Below are positions 27,301 through 40,609 of a stretch of 64,000 nucleotides of DNA, in pieces. This stretch comes from Phalacrocorax aristotelis (taxonomy: Eukaryota > Chordata > Aves > Suliformes > Phalacrocoracidae): the NCBI RefSeq assembly GCF_949628215.1, contig NC_134276.1, forward strand, positions 30,878,226 to 30,942,225, read 5' to 3'. A model generated the notes under the pieces. It saw nothing but the letters and a program-made list of their open reading frames with translations. It was not told the origin of the DNA and did not search any database. Every line of letters starts with the position of its first letter. Within the stretch, counting starts at the first letter, position 1. A program made the translations under genes and the position numbers.

Positions 27301-30116
27301 TTTTATTATTAGATTAGGCACTTAATGAAACATGTATATAGGAAGGATTTAAGACTGGTATACTTATACCTCATTTTTCCTTGTCTGTTGATAAAATGGT
27401 CTTGCAAGGCAATAGGGAAAGAAAAACAAATGATCTACAAATTCTTTAGGAAAAAAGTTAAAACATGCTAATTGGGATATTTGAGTGCTTACTCTTCTCA
27501 CTCAAATGCAAATATATAAGAATAAGGTATTGCCCCTTTTTTATTATTTTTAATTTTATTTATTTATTTCAATAAAAACCTAATGTAAACCCATACATTT
27601 AAGCTGAGGGTGGGGAAATGAGAAATGTAATCAGAGTTCTTAAATGTTCAACTACTGTAGTGGTGGCTCGTTAATCCACCTTGGTTTAGACTGCTATTCA
27701 CACACTAACATGAAAAAGTGCATGTATGAAGATGCAGTTGCTAACTGAGTAGTGTGTTTCAGTAAACCACTGTTTCTAGCTTTGTTAATTTTGAATTTAT
27801 TTTAAATACATGGATATTCACAGTACTTTTTTTTTTTCCTAAGTTTGGGGGCAGGGTTTTTGGTTTTTTTTCCAGATAACATGTTTATTTCTGTTATTTT
27901 TCTAAATTTTTATTGCAATCTTTTGAGAAAATTGGTTCTTTTTAGCAAAATATACTACTAAGATAACCTAGTCAAAGCAAGAAATCAGCAATACCTATTT
28001 TTTAAATTTGTGCAGTACTTAAAAATCTTAGAAATGTGCAGATATCTCTAAAATATTTACATCTTTCCATCAACCCACTAAATTTTAAGAGCTTGCTTTT
28101 TACTTCCTGTGTGTTCTATGGGTTTTTTGTTTTGTGGGTTTTGTTGGTTTTTTTTAAGCCTTCAGGCTAAAGATTTTCATTATTTTAGCCATCCCCTTCT
28201 TAGTTGATATGAAGAGTGGTGTGTTTTTTTTAAACACACTCCCCACAGAATGAGATGGGTATAAGTATTAATATGAAAGCTAACATAAATATTTTGAGAG
28301 TATTTTAATTATGAACATGGTTATGATCTTCCCAACTTTAACTGACAATTTCTCATTTAAAAATAGATATAGCATAATATAAATAATTTTTAGATTTAGC
28401 CAGGACTTCCAGTGCATCTGATAAATCAAAACATTTGCTTTAGAATTGCTGTATTCTTTTGGAGCAAAATCTTCTTTTGGTGGAATGGGTAGATAATGTG
28501 GTCTTAAGTGTGTTATCACTTCAGTAATTCTGAAAACACTTTGCTTCCTCCTGTTACAAACTAGTCCATATTTTAGTCAAGATCAAGAATTAGAAAAGGA
28601 GGATGCTCCATCTGTTGTGAAATGTTGTAATGGCTCTTACAAGAAAGTCTATCTCTAAATCAAAATACATATCCAAAAGTCTATTGCAGAACGGAGTTCT
28701 CTAATGCTGTCGCAGTAATGTCAGTATCTTGCACAGGCAAAAAAACTCCTTATCAAAAATAATGGTTATGTACTGGTTACCCTGTCCCCATGCTCCCCAA
28801 ATCCATAAGATTTTTTTCCACGTTCTCAAGTGAAAGGAGAATGATGCTTTTAATGCCAAGCACAGGCGTTATACAAGCAGCAGTCAAATGTATGTTTTTC
28901 TTAATCTGTTTTATCACCTACCTAACAGTATGTTTCACTTCGCAGGCAGAGTGAGTATTAGTTAGGGATTGTAGTTCTGTATGACTTGAGCATTCTTTTA
29001 ACAAAGGCTCATATGCTCATCTTTTAATGCTATGTATGTAGAAATCCATAGTGTTTTCTATGTGTTACTAATGTATTCTCCATACTACTTTCAGTCCTAA
29101 ATTCATGACCTCTCTAATCAATTGAAGAGTAGATAAAATATGATTTGAAATAAACTCACAGGGAAACACTTGCACTTTCTGGAATTGCCAGGTTTAAAAA
29201 CTGGATCTTCATTTGCATGGTGCCTGTTTTGCATCCAGGTTTGGAGTGTAACTAGGAGACTCTTGAATTAGCAGTGAGAGAATAATTCCTTCCAGGGTAT
29301 TAGTACTGCTAGGCTGTGTTCTGTTTTTACACCAGCAACCCTTCAATTTTCATTAGGGTTTTGATCCTAGCTATGTCACTGTAATTACAGTGAATTTGGC
29401 TGTGAATACTGAATGTTTGTTTCAGAAATTGATATTTTTGTGAAACTGCATGAGAAACTAACAGAAATGTAAAATACAAGAATGTTCATAAGTTATCTCT
29501 TAATTTTATTGTCCTTGATTTTTGATTTTTTTTTTTTGGCTATCCAGATATACAGATTTCTTCTTGCATTTTTCGTGTGTAGTACTTAATTTGCCAACCT
29601 CACAATCTTCTGACCCGAAAATGATCATTCAAAATGCTGTTCAAATTTTGTTTATTTTTAGATTAATATAACTTATGTTGCTGACCCACTTTCCATTATG
29701 TAAAAACCTGAACAGAATTTGTCATTGAGGTAGGAATTAATGAAGGCTAACACTAGAGGGCAATTCAAAGCAGCAGCTTCCCCCAGAACAGTTATGGGTG
29801 CCTGTGACCCTGTGTTGAAAAAGAGGGAGCCTATGGAGATTTTCCCAGGGTCTCCCCCAGGCAAAAACTGGTCTTTGTGATTACCCTCCTAAATCATTTC
29901 TTTAACTTGCTTTTCATATCCTTGAGTGCTCCACTCAATAAGGAGGAAGTTATGCCAGTTCTTATGGTTTGCTGAATTAGAAGTTAAGAAACATCTTCCA
30001 GTGTCTTACCTCACTCAGTCTTGCCACTGTCAAAAAGGTGTAACTTATTTAGTGGTGGGTTTTGTTTGTTTGTTTTTAATTTGCTCTTGTGCTACGTTGA
30101 ACCCGTTTTCTGAAAG
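24388..30116 (+). other. Probable DLEU2 intron
   Basis: AT-rich sequence without a recognised gene. A decayed inverted-repeat element lies at about 26200-26282. Confidence 0.55.
26200..26282. mobile_element. Decayed MITE-like inverted-repeat relic
   Basis: The left end (CCTAATCCTGCAAAC) and the reverse complement of the right end (ATGATTCTGCAAATC) are similar inverted repeats about 45 bases apart. The sequence resembles a palindromic repeat widespread in birds and reptiles. Family name not determined. Confidence 0.35.
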
Positions 30117-30198
30117 ATACTGGCGTTTGGAAGGTCAGGTGACATTGCACTGAAACTTAAATGCCTTCTGCTAAGTATCAAAGAAAATGGACTATATG
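30117..30198 (+). ncRNA. Candidate DLEU2 internal exon
   Basis: The donor ATATG|GTGAGTAA is strong. The acceptor (CCCGTTTTCTGAAAG) is only fair, so the left boundary is uncertain. Confidence 0.3.
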
Positions 30199-30769
30199 GT
30201 GAGTAAAATATATTCTTACAAACTTCTGATGAAATACTGCAAAGCTGTGCAAGTTAAGATGGTATAACTAACTCATTTCATTGAGAGAGAGGGGAAAAAA
30301 ATGACACCACAAACAGGATAAGGCATCAGACAGGTACTTTGTGCCCATAATTTTATGAAGAAAAATAAAATAAATCAAATGTTAAAAAAAAAAAAGGGGG
30401 GTTGAAGATGAGCAATCAGGTGCTGTATTTAACATCTAACTGAAGATGAGAGATCATCTGTGTATACTGTGCACAATTTAAACAATTTATATAACAGTGC
30501 ATTACATAATAAATTACCGTTTTCACAGTTGCAATGTTCATTACAGAGTTAGAGAACATCCTGAATGCTTGTAAATAATAACCTGTAATGCAAATAGTGA
30601 TGTCATGGTTCTTGAAAAGCACTCAAGAATTCTTATTTTAGCAATGCAAATTCTCTCATTATATTGAAATATATGCACCCAACTATGTAAATGCTTGTGC
30701 CACAGTACAAATTTCAACACAAGGGCATTTCATGAGTGTGTGTGTTTATACCTATCTCTCTATCTAATT

Positions 30770-30831
30770 TTATATATGTATATATGTATATATAATATAT
30801 ATATACATACATATATATATATGTATATATC
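30770..30831. repeat. TA/TG palindromic microsatellite
   Basis: Alternating TATATG and CATATA units make a near-perfect palindrome of about 60 bases that could extrude as a cruciform. Confidence 0.85.
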
Positions 30832-31548
30832 ATAATTATATTTTATGTGTACTTATGTGTAAAAAAGCTGATCTAAGATTAAAATGGCATGATCGTTCCA
30901 ACACTCTGTGCCAGTTTTTCAAGTAGCATTTTCTTTGCCTGCTTTTGCACAACTTACTATAAACATCCTTATTCTTCCTTTCAAGTTTTTTTTAAAAGAG
31001 AATACTTACTTAAAATCACTCTGGCAGTGCCACAAATCAATAGCAATACTACAATGCATTGTTACAGTAAACATTTACACCTGTTTTCTGCAGGTCTGAT
31101 CAGCAACTCCAGTGCAATTTGAAAATATGTAATCTGCTGGCAATGATGTGCCCAACCTTAATCGGTGCTGGAGCCTTTGGGAGAGAGGTTGTGTCATCAC
31201 ACAGTATATAGTCCAACAATGACTGACCTTGATGAATCTGTAAAAGAAGAAAATTGTTTTCTCACTTCTTAATTTTCAAAATGCTCAAAAGAAAAAAAAA
31301 AAAAAAAGGAATGTGGAATTTAACCCACTGAAGTTGTTAGATTCTCTGGGGTGTAGGGGACAGTTTTGGTTTTGTTGGTGGGGGTGGGGGGTGTTGTGGA
31401 ATGTGATAATCATGTGCAGTGAGAAAGAGGTCCTAATCACACACATGAACTCTTGATTTTGAAAATGTGAATATTTATACCAAATCCAGCGGAATACTCA
31501 AGTGCTTAAACCAAACTTACATGTAAGCTTTTAAGGAACTGAATCCTT

Positions 31549-31566
31549 AGTCTTTTGCAGGTAAGA
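31549..31566 (+). promoter_or_regulatory. Candidate recursive splice site
   Basis: An acceptor (CTTTTGCAG) is directly followed by a donor (GTAAGA) with no exon between them. The junction is at 31560/31561. This matches the zero-length exon form of recursive splice sites known in long vertebrate introns. Use here is inferred. Confidence 0.3.
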
Positions 31567-34500
31567 CACTACCAATTTAAGAATAAGCATTTTCATGCCA
31601 ACATGACTCTGGTCTTTTTTTTTTTTTTTCCCTCTCCCTTTTACCAGCTCAATTTTTAGCCCTAAATCAAAGAGATAAGTTCTCTCGTTAAGTTAACATT
31701 AAGGCTGTCTTCAGAATTTTGTTTATTTGAACAAAGCAAGCATAAATGTGTAAGTACCAGCAATGTGCAGACCAATATTGCAATATTGGTCTGTTCTATC
31801 TTTAAGCAGGTGGTTTCATGTGGCAGGCTGGAAGAGAGACTCTTTTTCTTCCCAGCTTTTGACAAAAAGATGACGCATATGACTCAGAATTAGAAGGGGA
31901 AATCTGCCAGTTTGCATCAGTTCCTTAACTTGTGGGCTGCTATTCACCACAAGGAAAATCAGTATACTCGTACCAGTGCTTCTTGAGGGATGAGGAGTAA
32001 TCATTTCCTTCAGAAAGTGTAGGATGATTGGAGTAGGCCTTTCATATGTTACACTAGGCTTTTCCTATAATGTTATTTCTTCAATTATATTAAAATTTTA
32101 GGAGAAAAAAACCCTAAATTATGTTCTTAAATGCCAAATTTAATGTTTAAAATAGGAGTGAGATATATTATAGCTTAATGCAGAGTAAAAGCAAAAGAAT
32201 CTGCTTCATTTTGAAAACATAAAACTTCTGCTTTGCTGGCACTGAAACTCAAAAACCATTGTAGATCTCCACAGTCGAAAGGTAAGGGTTTTTTTACGTT
32301 TTCTTTTTAACCTAATTCCACATGTCTGAATCTCCAGTTCCAGTTTTTAAGTAAGTTAGTAGGACTAAAAAAAAATTAAATACAGTAACTTTGAGGGTAG
32401 AAGCCATCTGTTTTGAAGGGGAAAATAATTACTTGAAGTAAGGAAGATCTGATTTTCAAAATCTTATGCTTTAGACCTGCTAAAAAAAGATAATGCACAA
32501 CTTAGTGATAATTCCAATTCTTTCATATAGGTTTGGTTTATGATGAAGTATTCTTGAAATACTGATATTTGCTCAAAGAACATACGGTCAACTAGCCTTT
32601 TTAAAAAAAAAAAAAAGAGTCAAATGTTAATTGTTAAGAGATGAATGTCTTCTTTTTGGTTTGTGGATATTTACTAGACAGTTTGATAGGGCTGAGTACA
32701 ATTTTGATTATTTTTTTTTTTACTACTAGAGTGCTTTAGGTTTTGGATTATAAATCTTTTTCTTAATATATTAACTTCTAGTTAATTCAGCATGGTTTTA
32801 CTTTAAGCTTGTTAGTGAAATATTGAAAATCTAGCTTAATATAAAGCCATAAGAGGCACCCAGCATCCTTTTTTTTATTTTATTTTATTTTTTTCCTTTT
32901 TTAGGGAATAAAATTCCTTTAATTTGGCAAAACTATTGTTGTTTTGAAAAAGCATATCCTAAGTGAAGTTCATTTTCTAGCTGGAAAAATAAACTTCACT
33001 GGTTAGCAATCTGTGTCAGCCTCAGAAAGCACCATGAGCTCAGTTCTGTGAGTAGTGCGTCTCACTGATGGGGAAGTGGGGAGCCAACCCATAAACGTTT
33101 TTGAAAGGGTGTGTTAGATGTGTTAGATGGTATTTCTTCTATGAATATTTCACAGAGGGGTGGGGGAAAAATTAAAACAGCCTTCTGAGTTGCTGCTCCT
33201 GCATATTTCCTCAGCTACCATTGAATAAACAATAATCTAGGTAGATGATGGCTAGAAATCTGCACCCCAAAGGTGTTAGGGACACTTGAAACTTCTGCTG
33301 AAGCAACTGATTTAAATGATGAAGTTGTAGAAATACAGCTAAGGATTGGAAAAGTTACAGCCATTACTGGGAGGTGTTCTTCTGCTGTTAACTAGTGGAT
33401 TCCCTTAACATTTGAGTTGATTTCTTCTAACAGTTCAGCCTCACCTTTCTTAAGTCACACAGTTGTCTGGCATTTTATAGAAGTCATGTAGGGATGATGT
33501 CAAGGAAAAGACAAATTTACTGGCGGAGCCAGGAGGCAGGCTTACAAAAAGCAACTTCTTTCAGGACACGAAAAGCTCTTTGTTCTGTGGCCTTGGTCTT
33601 TTTGTGCTTTGACCCTTATTTTATAGCATTGTCACTCTGACCCTAAATCTTTGGAAGCAGACATGCAGCAAATTTAGCCCTTTACAAGTGGGGTTGCATT
33701 CTGAGCTGTGGGCCTGGTTTTTGTCTTTAGGCATTATAGTTTCATACAATGCTGAGATGTAACAAAATCAAAATTTAAGATTTGTGAATTTGTGTAGTGC
33801 AAGTAGTATTATTTACATATCAGGCCAAATTTATATATACATATAGCTTTATTACTGTCCTATGATTTATTATTATTTACCAATTTCAGATAAGATAGCA
33901 ACTAGGAAAGCAGTCTGGTTTACACTGACTAGTGTATTTTCCCCTTTCCTAGCAGTACTTTGGAGACTGATCCTGTGCACAGACCACCAGGGTTCCTGCA
34001 AAATACTACTTGAGTATTAAGTATCCTGTTGAGGGCAAGAAATGCTTTCCTGTACATCATAGAGTTAGGAGATTTAAACAGCATTGCCTGCATGGCTTTC
34101 TCTTGTCAAAGACTGGGTGCCAGCTTAGGAGAGCACAGAATTTTACACTAGGCCTGTGATTGCTTACTGCTTCCTGGCTTAACTGAGCAAGTCTTCTGAG
34201 AATTTAATAAAAATTATTTTTTTGTTGTTCTTAAATTTTTTAAGAAAGCTAGAAATTAATGAAAAGCACAGAAAACTGAGTTAGCTGGTGTTTTGAATTT
34301 TAATCTTTTTTTTTTTTAAAGAATATAATGTGTTTAAGAGGAAAACCTGTTTCCCTACCTTAATAACTTTTCATTTCATAGCTGTTTTGTATTGTATGGG
34401 TATTGTTATTTTGAGGAGGATTGTTCCATTTTCTGTTTTATTAGCAATGACTCCATACACTTCAGGTTTTGTAAACTTGAACTATAGTCACAGGATAATT

Positions 34501-36144
34501 TTCTGAAAGTAATAGTGTAATAACCTAAGGATATGTTTATTGGAGAGCTTGAAAAAATGTTTTGTTTGGGTTTTTTAAGTCTGAAAGATGATATGAACTT
34601 TTTAAAAATACTAATATAGAAACTGAAGTTGTATTTTAAGACAGACCTGACTTTCTTTTTAGTAGATCCACTAGACTGAGTATTAATATTTTTTGTGATA
34701 AAATTGGAGGGAAAGGAGCTTTTTAATGGCCACTATAATGAAATATAAAACTTACTTCGTAGTACTTAGAAAATAGCTTCTTCGTTTTTCTTAATTTTGT
34801 ATGTGTCCTTTCAAGCAGAAAGAATGCTGCTACAGATTGAAAGTGTTCACACAGTTTTCTTCCTGTGTGCATGCCAAAGGTGCAGGGAAGACAGATTTTT
34901 AAAAGTTGTGTGCAAGCTATACCAGTGCAATCAAGAGGGATCTGGAAAGCTTTTCTGAAATACAACTTTTACAAACTCTGTTAGGACCCAGAGCTTGTTA
35001 CACTTTACAAGTTCCCTGTAAAGATTTTCATATAGCAGTCTAGTTAATGCATCAACATCTGACAAAACACTCCTTTAGAAGCTGGGAAAAGAGGTGGGAG
35101 GAGTTAGTCTTATTCAGTTTTATTTTTAAGCCAGTGTTGATACTAAAATATACTGATAATTTACTAAAACATACATTGATAACATCTGTGTGCTATTTTA
35201 GCTTCCCTTAGTTCTGCTTTCTTAGCTAGTAAGCTATAAAAACTGTTTGACATCCTGTACTTGGTCCAGTCAGAACTGACTACCTTTAGTTTCTTGCCTT
35301 CCACATAAATCCACTGCTTTTTGGTTGCTACTGATTGCTCCAATAGCAGCATCAATATTGCAGTACCGAATAACTTCCTTCACTTTGGTTTTTTTTCATG
35401 ACTGCAGTGGGGGGAAGTGTACCTCATGCAAATGGATATGTGAGTCAAGCTAGTATAAGCAGTGGTTAGAGTGCTAAGATAAAACAAAAAGGATGTAAAA
35501 CTGAATTTGATGCTGATATACCATAACTGCACTTCCAAATTTCCAGGTTTTTTTTATACTTGTGAATTTCTTAATGGTTTTACTTCCTGGTTTTTATTTT
35601 TAGCTGGCTTTGTTATTTTATGTTTATCTTATGCAGTAGTTCTCCAGCTAGGCTAAATATGTTTGTTCATGATCCTTTGAGAGATAGCTGGACACATGAT
35701 ATAGATTCTCCAAATTTAGTAATAGTATATTTCATAATCAGAAGTTATCTGCTTAGCTTTCATTATTAATATTTTACATTGAAAACAAATTCTGTAATTC
35801 TTCCAGTCTTTTGCCACGGTTATATTGGGAAAATGGTTGACATGATCAGGAAATAGTTAACAGTCCCTTTTTTGTCAAAGTTTGTATGCATGACCTTACC
35901 CATAATTTACAAACAAAACTCCAAATCAGTGCTAGTTATCTCTGTTTGTGTTCAGAAAATTATCCAAAGCATTTATTGTGACTTTTTAACACAAATTGGT
36001 AATAGTCTTAGAAATATTCAACTGCCTGGGAGAAGGTATGTGATACGTGGAGAGTGTGTGTAAGCTCAGTCTTTAATGACTGCTCCTCTTTGAGGTGAAG
36101 TGGGGCTAATTTATTGCTGGATTACAGTAACTTAATTAAAAGAA

Positions 36145-36168
36145 AAAACCACACACACACACACAAAA
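36145..36168 (+). repeat. CA microsatellite
   Basis: A short tract of CA dinucleotides flanked by AAACC-type sequence. Similar short TG tracts lie near 38660 and 50025. Confidence 0.7.
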
Positions 36169-36473
36169 CCAACCCAACCTTAACACAGAATTGCCAGGTT
36201 AGAATTAGATTGTTTTTCAGAACTGCAGTCTTAAACATCAGTTCAAAATCTTACTGTTATTTGGGGAGAACAGCAATTAAGGTGTATAGCTTATTCTCTT
36301 AATTCTTCTTGGTCCATGACCACAAAGTAGCCTCCATTAAGTTGAGCGAATTAACTGAATATCATAGACTATAACTGAACCAAATAATAATGCAATAGTA
36401 GCCAAAAGTACACTGATACCTTTAAAGTAATATTTTGAAATACTTCAGCTGACTCTTTTCTCCTTTTTTTCAG

Positions 36474-36593
36474 AATATGCGTATCACTTTAAAGGCTGCT
36501 GACATTAAGAATTAGGGGGGAAGAGGGTTCCTTAACAAAAGCAACCAGAAGGCAGGAGTAAAAGAATATTAAACTTGGCGTTTACTTCTAAAT
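36474..36593 (+). ncRNA. Candidate DLEU2 internal exon
   Basis: A very strong acceptor (CTCTTTTCTCCTTTTTTTCAG) is followed 120 bases later by AAT|GTAAGTTT. No long ORF crosses the segment, which fits a non-coding exon. Confidence 0.42.
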
Positions 36594-37135
36594 GTAAGTT
36601 TTAAGAATGAGCAAGAGTTATAAATTCCAGTGCATTTGCAGGGTAAATATTACAGTGTTGAGTAAGCATATGACAAAAATAAAGTGAAACTACTATTACT
36701 GAAACTGGTGGGGGGCGGGGGGAGTAAACAGTGTATTATCAAAACACAGCTACATACACTTTTAGGTCTTAGAGTTTTGATGTTTGAGAACAGAAGCATT
36801 TAGATTTCTTAACAGTGAAGTGAGATTATCTCTAATTCTGTCTTTTGCCCAAATGAATATAGTGAAAGAAAAATTACTAATACCTGCAGCAAGAATTGAA
36901 CTGTCAGTGTGTTTATTCGTATTGAACGGTGTATTAGTGGCACTGAACTGTGACCTCTGAGAGAAGAGCTCTGCAAATTTACCACCAGTTGTCAAAAAAG
37001 GTATTGCTGCAAAATGTCCTGTCTACCGTATGCGTAAGTTACTCTCTTCGTGGACTGCACAGAACGGGACACGCTTATCAAAACTGCCCTGCTTCATACT
37101 GTGCCAACTGAGTGCAAACCCTGTCTCATTTCTAG

Positions 37136-37226
37136 TTTAAGAAGCTAAACTGGGAAAACTGAAATATGGAGATGTACTTTCTGATGTCTGTGCTATGGGG
37201 CAGAGTAGCACTGGTGGACAGACAAG
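37136..37226 (+). ncRNA. Weak candidate exon
   Basis: The acceptor CTCATTTCTAG and donor AAG|GTAATG frame 91 bases. A second donor-like AAG|GTAAAC lies near 37506. The signals are moderate. Confidence 0.22.
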
Positions 37227-39081
37227 GTAATGCTTTAGACTGTGGAACACTGAGACCCTTTGAGTGTCTTTCACCTTCAAATTTCTAATTTTAAACAGAA
37301 ATAAGGTTGGGAAAGGGTCACAGTCAGCAGTGAAGCAATAGCCTTGCTTTGATAGTGGATCTGTGTTGCTTTGCATTAATGAGTAAGTAACAAAAGCAGT
37401 GGAATATGATTGTTTGCAAATGGTGTGTAACGCTATCGATGGGGAAGGTGTTTTGGCCAAGAAATACCAAGAGTGCGCTTTTGTTGTATGAGCAAAAGGC
37501 ACAAGGTAAACGTTTAATCTTATGTCATGTTCTTGGGCATCTGAGACAATGTACAGTATTTAACAGAAAGGCCTAAATATGTTTTTCTCCAAATCACTGA
37601 ATTGTCAGATTGCTGGTTGGTGGTACCTTTTTAGATACAATGTTACATAGAATTTAAGGAGCTTATTAGTAGTTATAGTAGCCAGAAATTCACTTGTAGC
37701 TGGTTTTGGTGGCATCAGAAAGAGACTTAATTGGGCATAAACTCTTAACCATAAACCAATAAAAATGGAACATGATATTTTATATTAGGCTTGGTCTTTG
37801 ATAAGTCAACTAAGGAGCACTGAAATCGAGGAAAGATTCTTTCCTTGATTGGGAACGCCCCAATCATACAAACACACACACTTTTTTTTTTTTCTTCCCC
37901 CTTCTAAACAATTTAATTGCTTTTTCTAACAGCATTCCTGACTTCTGTGTATGTGCAGAGAGCCTGCTTCTATGAAATTTCAGTTCTGCATCTTCAAAAT
38001 CCTTCCATCTTCCTCAGCAGATCTCTTACTTTCAGGGGCTTGGGGAGATCTAGTGGAGCTGCCTGCGTACATGATTCCCAGCTTTTATTGAGGTGTCCCC
38101 CATCCATCTGTCTGTCTCTCGTCCTGCCCCCCCAGTCTTCAGACACAAGGATAGAAGTCGGAGAAGCACTCTTGATAGCGTGACTATCCTAGCTTTATGA
38201 CCAAAACATAGAGGTACAAAACTTTGTGCAGACTCCTGGATTTCAGTAGTTACTCTGGCTTAGTTATCAGTACACTTTTTATCTTAGTCTTCCTCCTTTC
38301 ATCCTTTTCCTGTTCTTCAACCCCTTCTCTCACATAGTGTCTTCAACTTTATGTGAAAACTTGCTGATTCTCCTTACAGAGAAAATATATTTTTAATAAC
38401 AATGTTGAAAATACACATACATATGATGTTGAAATATGCTTGTCTTGTTTATTTTGTTTTGGGGCATTTTTGGTAGTAAAGTTTAAAAAAAAAAAACCAA
38501 AACTCAACAAAACCAACAAAAACACCCTCACGATCCTGTAATGCATGTACGATTTTGTGTTCATGTTTTGGGTGGGTGGGTGGTAGTACCTGCAAGTTCT
38601 CTTACTAGTATCTTACTGTAGAAAATAGCATAGTTGTTTTGCCAAGTCTTCGTTCATGGTGTGTGTGTGTGTAGTTTAATTTTAGAGGGATTTACTTATG
38701 CAACAGAAAAAAAACTCTGTGCTTAAGCTAGAAGCTAAAAACAACTAGGCATTGAAACAACAGCGTATAGTTAAACACACATAGTTTACAAATGAAGAAT
38801 TTGGCCTGAACATACAAATGAGAAAGTACTTCCAAAGGTATTAAGTGTTGCAGCTGTCTTATTTAAATAATTTCCTTTGATCTTTTTAGGGTAAATCTAC
38901 AAGTAAGCAGCAGTATCTTCTCTTGCTGTAGAACATCTTTCATATTCTTTTCCCAGAAAAGTTCAAGTAAATCTCTTAACTGATGGCTAGCATTTTTGCT
39001 TGCATCTGTCTTTTTCTTTACCTTTGCTTTCCACGTTATGTATATTTGGTAAAGATTTTTCTTTGCCTCTTCCTATTTTAG

Positions 39082-39188
39082 ATTATGCCTCGCAGTTTCT
39101 TCAGGGGGGAGACCAACTGTTGCAGCATACCTTTACAGTTAGGTTTATTTTGACTTTGCATTCAGGTCTTACTTCACCAAGGTACTGG
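39082..39188 (+). ncRNA. Candidate DLEU2 exon upstream of the miRNA cluster
   Basis: The acceptor CTTTGCCTCTTCCTATTTTAG is strong, and the donor CTGG|GTAAGTTA matches the consensus. The segment is 107 bases long and ends about 1.3 kb before pre-miR-15a, so it could be the exon 5' to the miRNA-bearing intron. Confidence 0.45.
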
Positions 39189-39887
39189 GTAAGTTACACT
39201 TATATGGTCTAGCTTGCCTATTTTAGCTGTCTGATTTAAAAATCAAACAAACTTGGGTAGTAAGAGGGGGAAAAAGTTTAAATATATAGTTGTGTATATA
39301 TAAAATATATTAGAAATTGCTCTTTTATACAGTTCCCAGAGTAGCATTTGTACCTAGATAGCTGTATAAAAACTTCAGTGTTGCTGCAGCTACCTGTAAA
39401 CTTACACTGGCAAATACCACTTTAATTGGCACATTTGTAGCAACAGACTCTTCTAGCAGAGATCGTCCTGCTGTATTATTGTAGGAGCAGAAAAAGGAAG
39501 GGAGAAAAGGAAAAGTCACCAAACTTTCCCCCTTTGTGGCCTGCTAAACTTTTCTGTGCTTACAGAAAGCCCTGTTAATTTTACAGAAGTTGTTTTATCA
39601 TTAACTGTTACTTACTTGTACAATGTACTTGTACAGACTTGTTACAATGCAATGGAGTGGTTGGGTCCATGCTGTATAAGTAGCTTTTGTCTTAAAAATT
39701 TGGTATAAAAACATTAAGGAAAGCATAATACATGTTATCTAGGGAACTGATAAAAGTACTGTACGCACTTAAAGTACTGGCATAGGTTAGTATAAGAAAA
39801 GGATACTTGGCAGGGATGTGAACTCAGAGTCTCTTGCCTACCTCTTGAAGTAAAGTAGCATGGTCATTCCAAGCTGGGGGCAGATGA

Positions 39888-39912
39888 ACTCCTGCTCCTA
39901 ATTCAGGTAAGT
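39888..39912 (+). promoter_or_regulatory. Candidate recursive splice site
   Basis: The acceptor tract CTCCTGCTCCTAATTCAG abuts the donor GTAAGTTA at 39906/39907. It lies between the candidate exon ending at 39188 and pre-miR-15a. The alternative is an ordinary donor whose exon starts upstream at a weak acceptor. Confidence 0.3.
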
Positions 39913-40468
39913 TACTGTTCTTGATAACAATTTGTTGTAGGGTTTGGGGTTTTTAAAATATTTTTTCCCTGAAATGGATTAAGAAGCACTTGTAAATCTG
40001 TCTGCCCAAAAACTGGCAAGGGTAACCTGCAGAAGTAACAAATGGCTTGAGAACTGATAAAGTACTTGACAGAAGCTTATTTTGAAATTAGCTTTTATTC
40101 TCTTATATATGAAAGTTGGGTTTTTTTCACATCAGAGGTTTCCAGATGACCAAAAGTTAGATTAGAAAATAACCCAGACTTTTTTGTTTTGTTTTGAAGT
40201 AAACATCTGCATAATCTTAAATTCCTCTAATCAGACACACAACTGTCCAGTTCCTGATTCGTGTCCCATCAAGGTATTATGCACAGTTGACAATAAGGTC
40301 TCGAGCTTCACCGTAAATAAACGGTTAGCTTGGCAATGGGCAAATGTTTTATAAACATCTTGTAATTTGTTAATACCACCGATTTCAGTGCATGAAAGCT
40401 AATGTTCAATAAGAAAATTCTGCATTCAGCTTTCAGCGTATGTTTATTTCCTTGAAGTATGGTAGACA

Positions 40469-40551
40469 CCTTGGCATAACGTAGCAGCACATAATGGTTT
40501 GTGGGTTTTGAAAAGGTGCAGGCCATATTGTGCTGCCTCAAAAATACAAGG
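40469..40551 (+). ncRNA. MIR15A: pre-miR-15a hairpin
   Basis: The 5' arm contains mature miR-15a-5p at 40482-40503, starting TAGCAGCACATAATGG. Its 22 bases match the human mature sequence as I know it. The 3' arm at 40519-40540 (CAGGCCATATTGTGC...) matches miR-15a-3p, and the arms pair into the usual stem with a GTTTTGAAAAG-type loop. miR-15a shares the AGCAGCA seed with miR-16 and represses BCL2, cyclin D1 and other cell-cycle genes (known). The hairpin is excised from the DLEU2 primary transcript, which is consistent with its plus-strand orientation, opposite to KCNRG. Confidence 0.98.
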
Positions 40552-40609
40552 ATTTCATCATCCTGAAGAGAAATATCACTTATGAATTAGTTGATCTTGT
40601 GATGCTGAT

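Larger units (their letters stand above)
30199..36473 (+). other. Probable DLEU2 intron
   Basis: AT-rich, no recognised gene. It contains a TA-rich palindromic microsatellite, a strong isolated acceptor ending at 31094 (CACCTGTTTTCTGCAG) without a clear donor, an isolated donor AAAG|GTAAGG near 32281, and the juxtaposed splice site at 31560. Confidence 0.55.

Noticed and set aside
39846..39862. Sequence GAAGTAAAGTAGCATGG resembling the start of human pre-miR-15a
   Set aside because: The similarity is limited to about 13 bases and the flanks do not fold into a miRNA hairpin.
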